In this document: positions 8,125 through 16,188 of the stretch, piece by piece
Layout: every line of letters begins with the position of its first letter
How positions within the stretch are numbered: the stretch's first letter is position 1
Source of the DNA: Bacillota bacterium
Lineage (GTDB): Bacteria > Bacillota > Bacilli > ZCTH02-B2
DNA: 49,930 bases
Direction of reading: 5' to 3'
NCBI GenBank assembly: GCA_017577895.1
Contig: PKQY01000010.1
Location: 1 to 49,930, forward strand
Program-made: the position numbers and the translations under genes
The notes under the pieces: model-generated
What the model was told of the DNA's origin: nothing
Databases searched by the model: none
The model's input: only the letters and a program-made list of their open reading frames with translations

Positions 8125-8313
8125 GTGACTCCTGAACAACTGCGGGAAATTTACCGTTTAAGAAAAATGCGCCCCGTTCGGACGGAGTATCACAAACCGG
8201 TCGTGTTGCACCACACACAACCGGACAGGTTGTCAGGGACGTCCGTCCGCGTCGTCAAACCGTTGGCCAATCAGAATGCCGGATGTTGCGGGAGAAGGCG
8301 CACCACGCAGTAA
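8125..8313 (+). CDS. Small basic protein overlapping the JAMM peptidase gene
   Basis: A 62-residue ORF starting GTG behind a good AAAGGAAGGG site 5 bases upstream. The sequence is rich in Arg, His and Val, with a C-terminal CCGRRR motif, and has no membrane segment. I recognise no family. It overlaps the start region of the JAMM metallopeptidase gene by 38 bases in another frame, so the two are probably translationally coupled. A role as substrate, partner or targeting peptide of the peptidase is possible but not shown. Its ribosome site is better than that of the JAMM gene, which supports it being real. Confidence 0.5.
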   Translation: MTPEQLREIYRLRKMRPVRTEYHKPVVLHHTQPDRLSGTSVRVVKPLANQNAGCCGRRRTTQ

Positions 8314-8722
8314 ATTCCATGAACGACCCTTGGTCATCGGGCGACCCGTTTGGGAAGCAATGATCCGCCACTGCCGGGACCAGTTGCCCAACGAAGCGTG
8401 CGGGCTGTTGTCGGGAAGAGGCGGACGGGCCAGTTCGATTTGGCCGATGAAAAACACGGCAGCCAGTCCGTTTTCGTTTCGCATGGACGACCAGCAAGTG
8501 AAACGCGTGTTTGAACACATCCACACCCTCGGGGAACAACTGGCCGGAATTTACCATTCCCACCCCACAGCGCCAGCCGTTCCGTCGCCTTTGGACATTT
8601 TGCTGGCGCCGTATGAAGACATTCCGTACATCGTTGTGTCACTGGCCGGACCTGCGCCCGAGGTCGGATGTTACCGCATCAACGATAAACGAGCGACCCC
8701 CTGGCCGGTGATCATCGATTGA
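8276..8722 (+). CDS. JAMM/MPN+ (Mov34, M67) zinc metallopeptidase
   Basis: Up to 148 residues. The complete JAMM signature is present: Glu40 in the NEACGLLSG strand, then H94-S-H96-P-x6-S104-x2-D107 (YHSHPTAPAVPSPLDI), so the enzyme should bind zinc and cleave peptide or isopeptide bonds. Stand-alone bacterial members resemble the enzymes that trim C-terminal tails from ubiquitin-like sulfur carriers, but no ThiS/MoaD or E1-like gene is nearby. The start is uncertain. ATG 8276 has a weak ribosome site, and a TTG at 8330 would start just before the conserved domain. It is coupled by overlap to the 62-residue gene and sits after coat-like genes, which makes coat protein processing conceivable. 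Confidence 0.8.
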   Translation: MPDVAGEGAPRSKFHERPLVIGRPVWEAMIRHCRDQLPNEACGLLSGRGGRASSIWPMKNTAASPFSFRMDDQQVKRVFEHIHTLGEQLAGIYHSHPTAPAVPSPLDILLAPYEDIPYIVVSLAGPAPEVGCYRINDKRATPWPVIID

Positions 8723-8729
8723 GCATTGT

Positions 8730-9917
8730 TCAACCCTTTGAAACCGAGGGGGCCATTTTTTTGTCGTGATGGACATAACCCAGCACTAAGAACAGGGAAA
8801 GCAACGTCACTGCCGCCATCACAAGAAAAGGCAGATGAATGTTGGCGGTATACATGCTGGTGGCTGCCAATGGTCCAATCATCCGTCCCAAATTGTCCAT
8901 CGAGGTCACAAGGCCAGTGGAAATGCCGTGACCGACGCTGGATTTTTTGGTCACTAAGGACGTCACCAACGGTCGGATCAAGGTGTTTCCCGCTCCGAAA
9001 ATGACCACGTACAGCGTGGCTGTCCAAAAATTAGACGAAAACAAAATCAACAACATGCCCACGGCGGAAATGACCAAGCCGATGCCAATGAACCGCAGTT
9101 CGGATCCCGATGGAATTCTTCGTACCACGCCGCCTTGGATCAAGGCTCCGACGATGCCGCTGATGAGCAAGATCATTCCGATTTGGAAGGGTGTCGCTTG
9201 AATTTTCACCATTTGAAAATATTGGAGTATCGCCTCCAATCCCGCCAAACCAAAGGAACCGATGAAAGCGACGATATACAAATATTTCAATGCCCCGGTA
9301 AATGCCGTCCACCGGGAAGCTTTTGACTGTTGGCGCTGTTGTTGCCGCTCTTCCGGTGACAACGTTTCACTTAAAGAGGTGTAGACGATGGCGGTGACCA
9401 AAAGGGCCAGCCCCGAAGCGACGAAAAAAGGAAACGTCAAAGTGACCAGACTGAGCAACCCGCCAACGGCCGGTCCGATGATAAACCCGAGCCCAATGGA
9501 CATCCCCGCCAAACCCATGCCTTTATTTCGGTCGGCCTCAGAGGTGATGTCGGCCACGTAGGCCATGGCGACGGAAGTGGCGGCGCCGGAAAAACAGCCG
9601 CCGAGAATGCGCGACACGTACATGAGCCACAAATGATCGGCGGCGATCCCGAACAAGAAAAAGCTGACGGCATAACCGATTGTTCCGATCATGATGAGCG
9701 GACGGCGGCCGTACCGCTCCGACAACCCGCCCCAAACGGGAGACAAGATGAAGGAACAAAAGGCGTAAATGGCCAACAGCCACCCCAAATGGTATGGCGC
9801 GGCCCCTGTTTCTTGTACCAAGACCGGCATGACGGGAATGATCAAGCCAAAGCCGATGAAGATGGTCACCAATAAAAACATGATCAAGCCTAAACGTCGA
9901 TCGAACGATTTGGCCAA
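8730..9917 (-). CDS. MFS family efflux transporter (12 TM drug:H+ antiporter type)
   Basis: A 395-residue membrane protein. The start is TTG 9917 because AGGAGG lies 8 bases upstream; the longer reading to 9992 has no site. About 12 hydrophobic segments are seen. Loop 2-3 has the MFS signature G-G-L-S-E-R-Y-G-R-R (WGGLSERYGRRPL), and helix 5 has the motif-C-like IGLGFIIGPAVGGLL typical of antiporters exporting drugs, as in Bmr, NorA and TetA relatives. The substrate is unknown. It follows transketolase and its terminator on the same strand and converges with the JAMM gene, leaving only 7 bases between stops. Confidence 0.85.
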   Translation of the reverse strand: MAKSFDRRLGLIMFLLVTIFIGFGLIIPVMPVLVQETGAAPYHLGWLLAIYAFCSFILSPVWGGLSERYGRRPLIMIGTIGYAVSFFLFGIAADHLWLMYVSRILGGCFSGAATSVAMAYVADITSEADRNKGMGLAGMSIGLGFIIGPAVGGLLSLVTLTFPFFVASGLALLVTAIVYTSLSETLSPEERQQQRQQSKASRWTAFTGALKYLYIVAFIGSFGLAGLEAILQYFQMVKIQATPFQIGMILLISGIVGALIQGGVVRRIPSGSELRFIGIGLVISAVGMLLILFSSNFWTATLYVVIFGAGNTLIRPLVTSLVTKKSSVGHGISTGLVTSMDNLGRMIGPLAATSMYTANIHLPFLVMAAVTLLSLFLVLGYVHHDKKMAPSVSKG

Positions 9918-9995
9918 TGTATAACCTCCTGCCCCATTCACCGTTTCCACGGCGTCTTTTGCACATGCGCGAAAACGATGAGTTTTATCCAAGAC

Positions 9996-10028
9996 GCAAA
10001 AAGAAGCCGTGGGACGGCTTCTTTTTGC
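9996..10028 (-). terminator. Intrinsic terminator of transketolase gene
   Basis: A 13-bp perfect stem (9996-10008 with 10016-10028, loop of 7) ends in a T run when read on the minus strand, 13 bases after the tkt stop. The symmetric A/T tracts could also let it act on the plus strand. Confidence 0.85.
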
Positions 10029-10040
10029 GCATCCCTGCTT

Positions 10041-12059
10041 TTACCGCCGGGCTGTCAACAGTTCTTTCATCTGTTGCACCACATGCTGGACGGTAAAGCC
10101 AAATTCTTCCATAACCTTTTGGCCGGGCGCCGAGGCGCCAAACGTATCGATGCCCAGCACTTTTCCTTCTTCCCCGACATATTTTTCCCACCCGAGGGGC
10201 CGGGCCATTTCGATGGCCAGTCGCGCCTTGATGGTCGGCGGCAAGACGGTTTCCCGGTATTGTTGCGGTTGCCGATCAAACAATTCCCAGCTGGGCATGC
10301 TGACAACCCGCACGGCGTACCCTTCTTCCGCCAACTGCCGTTGTGCCTCCATTGCCAACGCCACTTCGGAGCCGGTGGCCAATAAGATGCCTTGCGGCGG
10401 CGTATCCGGTTCCCGCAAAATATAGGCTCCTCGAGCAAAGTGTTCTGCTGCCCGCTCCCTTGTCCCTTCCAAGATGGGCAAATTTTGCCGCGACAAAATC
10501 ATGGCGACCGGCCCGTCGGCTTCCTTGAGCGCAAACCGGTAAGCGGCTGCCGTCTCATTGGCGTCGGCCGGCCGGAACACGTACAGTCCCGGCATGGCCC
10601 GCAAGGACGGCAAATGCTCCACGGGTTCGTGGGTCGGGCCGTCTTCGCCGACGGCAATGCTGTCATGGGTAAACACATAAATGACCGGCAACTTCATCAA
10701 AGCCGCCAGGCGGATGGCCGGGCGCAAGTAATCGGAGAACACAAGAAACGTGCCGCCAAACACCCGGACGCCGCCGTGCAACATCATGCCGTTCAACACG
10801 GCTCCCATGGCGTGTTCCCGCACGCCGAACCAGATGTTGCGGCCGCTGTAATCGGCGGCGGAAAACGTCCCGGCATCTTTCAACAACGTTTTGTTGGAAG
10901 ACGCCAAGTCGGCGGAGCCGCCGATCAACATGGGCAACCGCCGGGCGAGGGCATTCAAGACATCCCCGGAAGCCGAACGGGTGGCGATGGCTTTGGCGTC
11001 TGGGGCGTAGACGGGGATGTCGGCGTCCCAACCGGTCGGCAACTCTCCCACCATGGCCGCTTTCAGTTGGGCGGCTAACTCTGGATACGTGGCCTCATAA
11101 GCGTCCCACTTTTCTTGCCAGGCTTTTTCTGCTTCCATTCCCCGTTTTTTCACTTCCGCGAACAGCTGGCGGACTTCCTCCGGTACATAAAAGGGCTCTA
11201 GGCTCGGCCAGCCGTACGCTTTTTTGGCGGCCAACACTTCGTCGGCTCCCAACGGTGCGCCGTGGGCATCGGACTTGCCGGCTTTGTTGGGGCTGCCGTA
11301 ACCGATGACGGTTCGAATTTCGATCAGCGTCGGCCGTTCTGTATCTTGTTGTGCCTGAACGATGGCGTCGTAGATTGCCGACACGTCATTGCCGTCATCC
11401 ACCCGCAAATATTGCCAGCCAGCGGCTTCAAACCGTTTTGCTATGTCTTCGGTAAACGTCATATTCGTGGCGCCGTCGAGGGAAATGTCATTGGAGTCAT
11501 ACAAAACGATGAGACGGCCCAATTTCAAATGCCCCGCCAAAGACGCTGCCTCGTAACTGATGCCCTCCATCAGATCGCCGTCTCCGCACAGGACGTATGT
11601 ATAATGGTCGATGATGTTGTGACCCGGACGGTTGTAAACCGCGGCCAGATGGCGCTCCGCCATCGCCATGCCGACGGCCATGGCGATACCTTGCCCCAGG
11701 GGGCCGGTTGTTGCTTCCACACCCGGTGTGTGGCCGTATTCCGGATGTCCGGGGGTCAGGCTGTTCCACTGACGAAATTGCTTGATGTCTTCCAATTCCA
11801 AAGGATAACCGCACAAGTGCAACAAACTGTATAACAACATGGACCCGTGCCCCGCCGAAAGGATGAACCGATCGCGGTTAAACCAAGCGGGGTTGGCCGG
11901 ATTGTGTTTCATCAGTTTGGTCCACAGGACAAAAGCCATGGGCGCCGCCCCCATGGTGATGCCGGGGTGGCCCGAATTGGCCTGTTCAATGGCATCGATG
12001 GAAAGGGTGCGAATCGTGTTGATGGCTAACTGTTCCAGCGATGGTTGGATGGTCTTCAT
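10041..12059 (-). CDS. tkt: Transketolase
   Basis: A 672-residue thiamine diphosphate enzyme of the pentose phosphate pathway that moves two-carbon ketol units between sugar phosphates. The N-terminal region has TIRTLSIDAIEQANSGHPG and the GDGDLMEGISYEA ThDP motif. The C-terminal part has the catalytic-face motif FGVREHAMGA and the THDSIAVGEDGPTHEP segment, all in standard order and at normal length. The ATG at 12059 is chosen over upstream readings because it begins the conserved N-terminus and an AGGAGG lies 12 bases upstream. It is a single-gene unit with its own promoter (12094-12121) and terminator. Confidence 0.97.
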   Translation of the reverse strand: MKTIQPSLEQLAINTIRTLSIDAIEQANSGHPGITMGAAPMAFVLWTKLMKHNPANPAWFNRDRFILSAGHGSMLLYSLLHLCGYPLELEDIKQFRQWNSLTPGHPEYGHTPGVEATTGPLGQGIAMAVGMAMAERHLAAVYNRPGHNIIDHYTYVLCGDGDLMEGISYEAASLAGHLKLGRLIVLYDSNDISLDGATNMTFTEDIAKRFEAAGWQYLRVDDGNDVSAIYDAIVQAQQDTERPTLIEIRTVIGYGSPNKAGKSDAHGAPLGADEVLAAKKAYGWPSLEPFYVPEEVRQLFAEVKKRGMEAEKAWQEKWDAYEATYPELAAQLKAAMVGELPTGWDADIPVYAPDAKAIATRSASGDVLNALARRLPMLIGGSADLASSNKTLLKDAGTFSAADYSGRNIWFGVREHAMGAVLNGMMLHGGVRVFGGTFLVFSDYLRPAIRLAALMKLPVIYVFTHDSIAVGEDGPTHEPVEHLPSLRAMPGLYVFRPADANETAAAYRFALKEADGPVAMILSRQNLPILEGTRERAAEHFARGAYILREPDTPPQGILLATGSEVALAMEAQRQLAEEGYAVRVVSMPSWELFDRQPQQYRETVLPPTIKARLAIEMARPLGWEKYVGEEGKVLGIDTFGASAPGQKVMEEFGFTVQHVVQQMKELLTARR

Positions 12060-12093
12060 GAACGCTAAATGCCTCCTGTCGGTAAAACAGTCT

Positions 12094-12121
12094 TTTATAA
12101 TGATAACTGAACCGCGTTCAA
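12094..12121 (-). promoter_or_regulatory. Sigma-A promoter of tkt
   Basis: On the minus strand TTGAAC (12121-12116) is followed after 16 bases by TATAAA (12099-12094). The start codon is 35 bases further on. Confidence 0.6.
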
Positions 12122-12128
12122 AACAAAA

Positions 12129-12149
12129 GAGACACCGCAACGGTGTCTC
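12129..12149 (-). terminator. Intrinsic terminator after the dehydratase pair
   Basis: GAGACACCG (12129-12137) pairs with CGGTGTCTC (12141-12149), a 9-bp stem with a 3-base loop. A TTTTGTTTTG run follows on the minus strand, just after the stop at 12171. Confidence 0.8.
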
Positions 12150-12170
12150 AAATTTGAAATGATGAAACGG

Positions 12171-12590
12171 TCAATCGAAAAACTTCACTTGCGCCGATCC
12201 GGCCGTGACGGTTTCTCCTTTCTGATTGACGGCGGCAATGTCAAACGTGGCGGTTTTTTCATCGGCATTCAACGCCGCGACTTTGCCGCGGCACGTCAGC
12301 ACGTCGCCTGGTTTGACCATTCGCTGGAAACGGACCTTGATTTGTTTGATGTCGGCGTTGACCCCGACCAGCGCCCGCACGTATTGACCTAAGAACCCCA
12401 TGCTCAGCATGCCGTGGGCAATGACCCCGTCCAATCCCGCTGACTGGGCAAAACTGTCAACGGTGTGCAACGGATTGAAATCGCCGGAGGCACCGGCGTA
12501 CTTGACCAATTGCACCCGGTCGATGGGACTTTTTTCGAGGGCTTCCAGCTCCATACCTTCTTGCAACTCGGAAAATGTGAGCGCCTTCAT
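12171..12590 (-). CDS. MaoC-like (R)-hydratase/dehydratase subunit
   Basis: A 139-residue single hot-dog domain protein. The hydratase 2 motif is present as YAGASGDFNPLH followed by VIAHGMLSMGFL, with the Asp and His of the (R)-specific enoyl-CoA hydratase active site. It is paired with the gene at 12608-13057 (17 bases apart), which encodes the second hot-dog half. The arrangement matches the HadA/HadB-type heterodimeric 3-hydroxyacyl-thioester dehydratases. The natural substrate here is unknown; no fatty acid synthesis or PHA genes flank the pair. A terminator follows. Confidence 0.85.
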   Translation of the reverse strand: MKALTFSELQEGMELEALEKSPIDRVQLVKYAGASGDFNPLHTVDSFAQSAGLDGVIAHGMLSMGFLGQYVRALVGVNADIKQIKVRFQRMVKPGDVLTCRGKVAALNADEKTATFDIAAVNQKGETVTAGSAQVKFFD

Positions 12591-12607
12591 TCGTGTTCAG
12601 CCCCTTT

Positions 12608-13057
12608 CTAAATGTCTTGACGATAGACGATGGTCGAGCGTCCCGTGACCACCGGCAAATTGTTGATATCCCGAGCTACCGTTTCGATGACGATGAACGT
12701 CATCCGGCCCGAAGAGCCTTGGCGGTCATACACGTCGACGATTTCGCTCTGAATCCAATACTTGTCGCCGGGCCGCATGGGACGATGAAAAATGTATTCT
12801 TGTTCGCCGTGCAACACGCGGCGCATTTCAAAGCCGGGCACGCTCTTCAAAGGGTTGGGGGCGTCCATCGTCAACGTCGTCGCAAACGTCGGCGGGGCGA
12901 TGATGCCGCGGTACGGCGTGGATGCGGCGTAAGCTTCATCCACATAAATCGGATGGTCGTCCCCGATGGCTTCCACGAATCGACGGATGTGGCCCTTCTC
13001 CACTTCCCTCGTGTACACTTCGGTTTTTCGCCCGATGATACTTTGATCGATCGCCAT
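12608..13057 (-). CDS. FAS1-like/MaoC N-terminal-type dehydratase subunit
   Basis: A 149-residue hot-dog protein of the FAS1-like dehydratase (MaoC_dehydrat_N) family. It has FVEAIGDDHPIYVDEAYA and a YRGIIAPPTFATTL segment, and a central MRPGDKYWIQSEIVDVYDRQG strand pair. This type usually supplies the non-catalytic or complementary half of a dehydratase dimer with the MaoC-like partner, which is the next gene. The ATG at 13057 has GAGGTGG 7 bases upstream. The upstream region (13058-13175) is AT-rich and contains a 14-bp palindrome, so the operon promoter and operator probably lie there. Confidence 0.8.
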   Translation of the reverse strand: MAIDQSIIGRKTEVYTREVEKGHIRRFVEAIGDDHPIYVDEAYAASTPYRGIIAPPTFATTLTMDAPNPLKSVPGFEMRRVLHGEQEYIFHRPMRPGDKYWIQSEIVDVYDRQGSSGRMTFIVIETVARDINNLPVVTGRSTIVYRQDI

Positions 13058-13099
13058 GTTTGTACCACCTCATTTAACGTTAGAAAATCCAAAAAGAAA

Positions 13100-13113
13100 A
13101 TGTTCAGGAACAT
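13100..13113. promoter_or_regulatory. Perfect 14-bp palindrome upstream of the dehydratase operon
   Basis: ATGTTC-AG-GAACAT is a symmetric operator-like site about 45 bases before the start at 13057 within AT-rich DNA. It does not match the FapR or B. subtilis LexA consensus. The regulator is unknown. Confidence 0.35.
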
Positions 13114-13175
13114 GAAACAAATTTTTAGCTGACAATTTTAGATATATCACAATTCTTCCATTTCAGCAATATTTG

Positions 13176-13688
13176 TCAATCAATTTTATCTTTTTGCGTT
13201 TTTGAGGTGGTTAAACCGTGTTTTTGAATCAACGTTTCCAATAAACCTTGACAGCCGGCGTAGACCAAATCGTACACTTCCGAAAAGCGGCCGTTGTAAT
13301 ACGGATCGGGCACTTCCTTCACGCCGACGTCCGGTGCAAATTCCATCAACAAGTGGATTTGGGCCCGGTGTTGACCGAGTTTCTGGGACAGTCGGCTGAT
13401 TCCGTGCAAGTTTTCGCGATCCATCACCAGGATGTAATCGAATTGCTCCAAATCGTCGGGGCGTATTTGCCGTGCGGCAATGCCGTCGGCATCGATCTTC
13501 ATTTCTTGCAACTTCCGCCGTGTACCTTCATGGGGCGGCGAACCGGCATGCCAACCGCTCAATCCGGCCGAATCAATGACGAAATATTGTTCCAATCCCC
13601 GCTCCTTGACCATGTGCCGAAAGACGGCCTCCGCCATCGGTGAGCGACAAATGTTGCCCAAACAGACAAACAAGACGCCGATCTTCAT
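13176..13688 (-). CDS. Low-molecular-weight protein tyrosine (or arginine) phosphatase
   Basis: A 170-residue phosphatase. The P-loop C9-L-G-N-I-C-R15-S is at the N-terminus, directly after the first strand GVLFV, and the general acid Asp lies in the VPDPYYNG loop (D128). These are the complete catalytic elements of the LMW-PTP family, which dephosphorylates phosphotyrosine or phosphoarginine proteins in the cytoplasm. The ATG at 13688 overlaps the stop of the upstream ABC ATPase gene by 4 bases, so the two are translationally coupled. The family includes YwlE and YfkJ; I cannot assign which from the sequence alone. Confidence 0.9.
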   Translation of the reverse strand: MKIGVLFVCLGNICRSPMAEAVFRHMVKERGLEQYFVIDSAGLSGWHAGSPPHEGTRRKLQEMKIDADGIAARQIRPDDLEQFDYILVMDRENLHGISRLSQKLGQHRAQIHLLMEFAPDVGVKEVPDPYYNGRFSEVYDLVYAGCQGLLETLIQKHGLTTSKTQKDKID

Positions 13689-14515
13689 GCTTCCTCCTCC
13701 TCGTGTTCGCTCGTGACCTCTGCCGCCACGACTTGCGGCCATACCCTTCCCGAACGCCATTGGACATCAATGGGGACACGGTAGGCGCTGGTTAAGTTCT
13801 TGGCCGTCAACACGAATTCTTTTTTGCCCTTAGACAAAATGGCACCGTCGGCCATCAACAAGGCATATTGGAAAACCGGTAAGATTTCTTCGATGTGGTG
13901 GGTGACGTACAAAATCGTCGGCCCTTGTGGTTGACGGGCCAGCTGGTCAATGGCCTTGAGCAGCTGCTCGCGGGCATACAAATCGAGTCCATTGCACGGC
14001 TCGTCCAGGATGAGCAATTGCGGTTCAGCCATCAGCGCCCGGGCGATGAGCACTTTTTGACGCTCTCCCTCGGAAAGCCGGCCAAAGCGGGCGTCGGCCA
14101 AATGTTCACACTGGAATTGGCGCAACAGCTGTTCGGCTTGCCGAACCTCGTCGTCGCCCCACTGTTCATACAGCCCGAAGGAAGCGAATTTGCCGCTGAT
14201 GACCACCTCTCGGACTTTCTCACCGGGGGAAACCCGCTCTTCCAAGGCGGAACTGACCCAGCCGATGGATTTGCGGACTTGGCGCAAATCACATTGACCG
14301 TAACGGTTTCCCAACACGGTGATCTGTCCCTTGGATGGCCATAAATAGCCTGCCACCATTTGCAGCAAGGTTGTTTTTCCCGAGCCGTTTAAACCGAGTA
14401 CGGCCCAATGTTCGTGTTTCTTTACTTGCCAGTTGATGTTTTTTAAGATGTGCCGGTCTTCCCTCCACCAATCCAACTGTTCCACCAAAATGACGGTTTC
14501 GGCGGTGTCGTTCAT
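13685..14515 (-). CDS. ABC transporter ATP-binding protein (YlmA-like)
   Basis: A 276-residue single nucleotide-binding domain: Walker A GLNGSGKT (41-48), signature LSEGERQK, Walker B LLILDEP and the switch THH. There is no permease gene beside it, as with B. subtilis YlmA and E. coli ModF-like soluble ATPases, so the membrane partner is elsewhere or the protein acts without one. The C-terminus has a 35-residue extension ending in an acidic Glu run. A strong AGGAGG precedes the ATG. It overlaps the phosphatase gene by 4 bases. Confidence 0.9.
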   Translation of the reverse strand: MNDTAETVILVEQLDWWREDRHILKNINWQVKKHEHWAVLGLNGSGKTTLLQMVAGYLWPSKGQITVLGNRYGQCDLRQVRKSIGWVSSALEERVSPGEKVREVVISGKFASFGLYEQWGDDEVRQAEQLLRQFQCEHLADARFGRLSEGERQKVLIARALMAEPQLLILDEPCNGLDLYAREQLLKAIDQLARQPQGPTILYVTHHIEEILPVFQYALLMADGAILSKGKKEFVLTAKNLTSAYRVPIDVQWRSGRVWPQVVAAEVTSEHEEEEA

Positions 14516-14542
14516 ACATGATTCCTCCTGTGGTCTGCGGTT

Positions 14543-14884
14543 TCATTTACGGTTGAACAAAAGGTTCAGTCCCCAACTGAACAAGCTCATCAACAGTGCG
14601 CCCCAAAAGGCGGCAAGGGGGCCGGAGACGGTGAAGCCCGGCAACAACCAGGCAGTGAGGGCAAAGGTCAGGGCATTGATGATCAAAATAAACAGTCCAA
14701 ACGTCAATACCGTCAGCGGCAACGCGAGTATCACAAGGAGCGGCCGAATGAAGGTGTTGATGAGTCCCAAAAGAACCGCAGCCAGTAAAGCGGTGCCGAT
14801 GCCTTGCAAGTCTATGCCCTCCAGCAGCGCATCGACCAACAGTAACGCCAGGCTGTTCAGCAGCCATTGGATGAGCCAACGCAA
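14543..14884 (-). CDS. Phage holin family 4 superfamily (YvlD-like) membrane protein
   Basis: A 113-residue protein of four hydrophobic segments with the family pattern LL-x-L-x-NTFIRPLLVILALPLTVLTFGLF. The TTG at 14884 is preferred because GAGGTGG lies 5 bases upstream and the family normally begins M-R-W-L-I. Members are small integral membrane proteins of unknown function, often stress-associated, and are not real holins. It is 27 bases upstream of the ABC ATPase gene on the same strand, so likely co-transcribed, and divergent from the GalT-like gene. Confidence 0.85.
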   Translation of the reverse strand: MRWLIQWLLNSLALLLVDALLEGIDLQGIGTALLAAVLLGLINTFIRPLLVILALPLTVLTFGLFILIINALTFALTAWLLPGFTVSGPLAAFWGALLMSLFSWGLNLLFNRK

Positions 14885-15028
14885 ATGGTCCACCTCACTT
14901 GTCAAGATGCGGCAAAGTTTCCGCCCTTTTTGAAGAGTTGCGACAGTTTGATTGACTTGTCATTCTCGAATCCGCCATACTAATGGGGAAATGATTTGTC
15001 AGAAATGATTTCTCAAGGAGGGATCCCA

Positions 15029-16066
15029 TTGCCAGCGCAGTTTCGCGTCGAAGAAGAAGTGATGGAATTTTACGATCCGAGAAACGGTTGGAAACCGATT
15101 GCCCAGAAGACGGAAGTCCGTTATTGTCCGTTGACCGGCCGAACATCCCGTCTCGTCCCCACCGTCGGCTTTCGTGTCCAGCCGCCGGACTACCGGGCGG
15201 TCGTTGAACAGACGAAAGCTGCGGGTTGTCCGTTTTGTTCGGAACATGTCGAACAAGTGACGCCCAAATTTCCCGCCAAAGTGTGTCCGAGCGGGCGGTT
15301 GCGGCAAGGCGAGGCCGTCTTGTTCCCGAACTTGTTTCCCTACGGTCAACACAGCAGCGTCATTCGTTTGACTGACCGCCATTACGTGCCGCTGAACGAG
15401 TTTACCGAGGAGATGCTGCGGGATGGATTTCAACTGGCCATCCAGTATTTGCACACGCTGCGGCGCATCGACCCGGGCTCGACTTATTTGTCGGTGAATT
15501 GGAACTACATGCCCGTGGCCGGAGCCAGCGTGGTGCATCCGCATATTCAAGCGCTGGCCACTCCCCATCCGAGCAATTACCAGCGGGAAATGGAGACGGC
15601 AGCCAAAGCCTTTCTCAAAGAACACGGTATCGCTTATTTTGACTGGCTCATGGAAGAAGAGCGGCGCTTGGATCAACGCTGGATCGCCGAAAGCGACACC
15701 ATCGCGTGGATGCACGCCTTTGCGCCCCTCGGTCAGATCGACGTTGTCGGCATCTGCAAAGCCGTGTCCGACTTGGCCCACGTATCGGATCGCCTCATTG
15801 TCCAATTGTGCCGGGATTTGCGGGTGATTCTTTCCTATTTACACGATCAAGGTTTTGGCGGATTGAATCTCGCCTGGTATTTGCCGGTCGGTTCTCCGCC
15901 GGGGATGTCGGCCCACGTCCGCATCATTGCCCGGACCAATCTCGGTCTCATCGGCACCAGTGAATACAATTACCTCAATGCGCTGCATCAGGAACCGGTC
16001 TGTTTAAAAAAGCCGGAAGAAACGGCTGGGGAAATGAAAAAACGGTTTGAAGCCGACAGAAGCTGA
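15029..16066 (+). CDS. GalT-like nucleotidyltransferase (HIT superfamily)
   Basis: A 345-residue protein related to galactose-1-phosphate uridylyltransferase and ATP adenylyltransferases. It has a zinc-type C-P-F-C pair (CPFCSEHVEQ), and the core strand and active site ASVVHPHIQALA with the H-P-H-x-Q motif that forms the nucleotidyl-histidine intermediate. The TTG at 15029 is chosen because AAGGAGGG lies 6 bases upstream. No galactose genes (galK, galE) are adjacent, so the sugar or nucleotide substrate is open. It could supply activated sugar to the surface glycosylation genes or act in nucleotide metabolism. It is a monocistronic unit followed by a stem-loop without a T run. Confidence 0.8.
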   Translation: MPAQFRVEEEVMEFYDPRNGWKPIAQKTEVRYCPLTGRTSRLVPTVGFRVQPPDYRAVVEQTKAAGCPFCSEHVEQVTPKFPAKVCPSGRLRQGEAVLFPNLFPYGQHSSVIRLTDRHYVPLNEFTEEMLRDGFQLAIQYLHTLRRIDPGSTYLSVNWNYMPVAGASVVHPHIQALATPHPSNYQREMETAAKAFLKEHGIAYFDWLMEEERRLDQRWIAESDTIAWMHAFAPLGQIDVVGICKAVSDLAHVSDRLIVQLCRDLRVILSYLHDQGFGGLNLAWYLPVGSPPGMSAHVRIIARTNLGLIGTSEYNYLNALHQEPVCLKKPEETAGEMKKRFEADRS

Positions 16067-16100
16067 TTCGTCCCGTCATCGTTTGACAAGACGGGACGAA
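16067..16100. repeat. 11-bp perfect inverted repeat between convergent genes
   Basis: TTCGTCCCGTC (16067-16077) and GACGGGACGAA (16090-16100) flank a 12-base loop immediately after the GalT-like stop. No T tract follows on either strand, so it may be an RNA 3'-end stabiliser or factor-dependent terminator rather than an intrinsic one. Between it and the dnaD stop (16189) nothing further is seen. Confidence 0.6.
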
Positions 16101-16188
16101 GTTGCGCGGGCCGTTCGACAGGCAATCGCGGGAGGACCGTCGAAATAAAAAGAATGGTGCGCTTGCCTGGGAAATAAACGGGAGGAAA

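Noticed and set aside
14543..14884. Prophage signal from a holin-family protein
   Set aside because: The family (YvlD-like) is chromosomal and unrelated to lysis here; no other phage genes are present.
16067..16100. Possible intrinsic terminator after the GalT-like gene
   Set aside because: A strong stem exists but no T run follows on either strand, so it is listed only as an inverted repeat.
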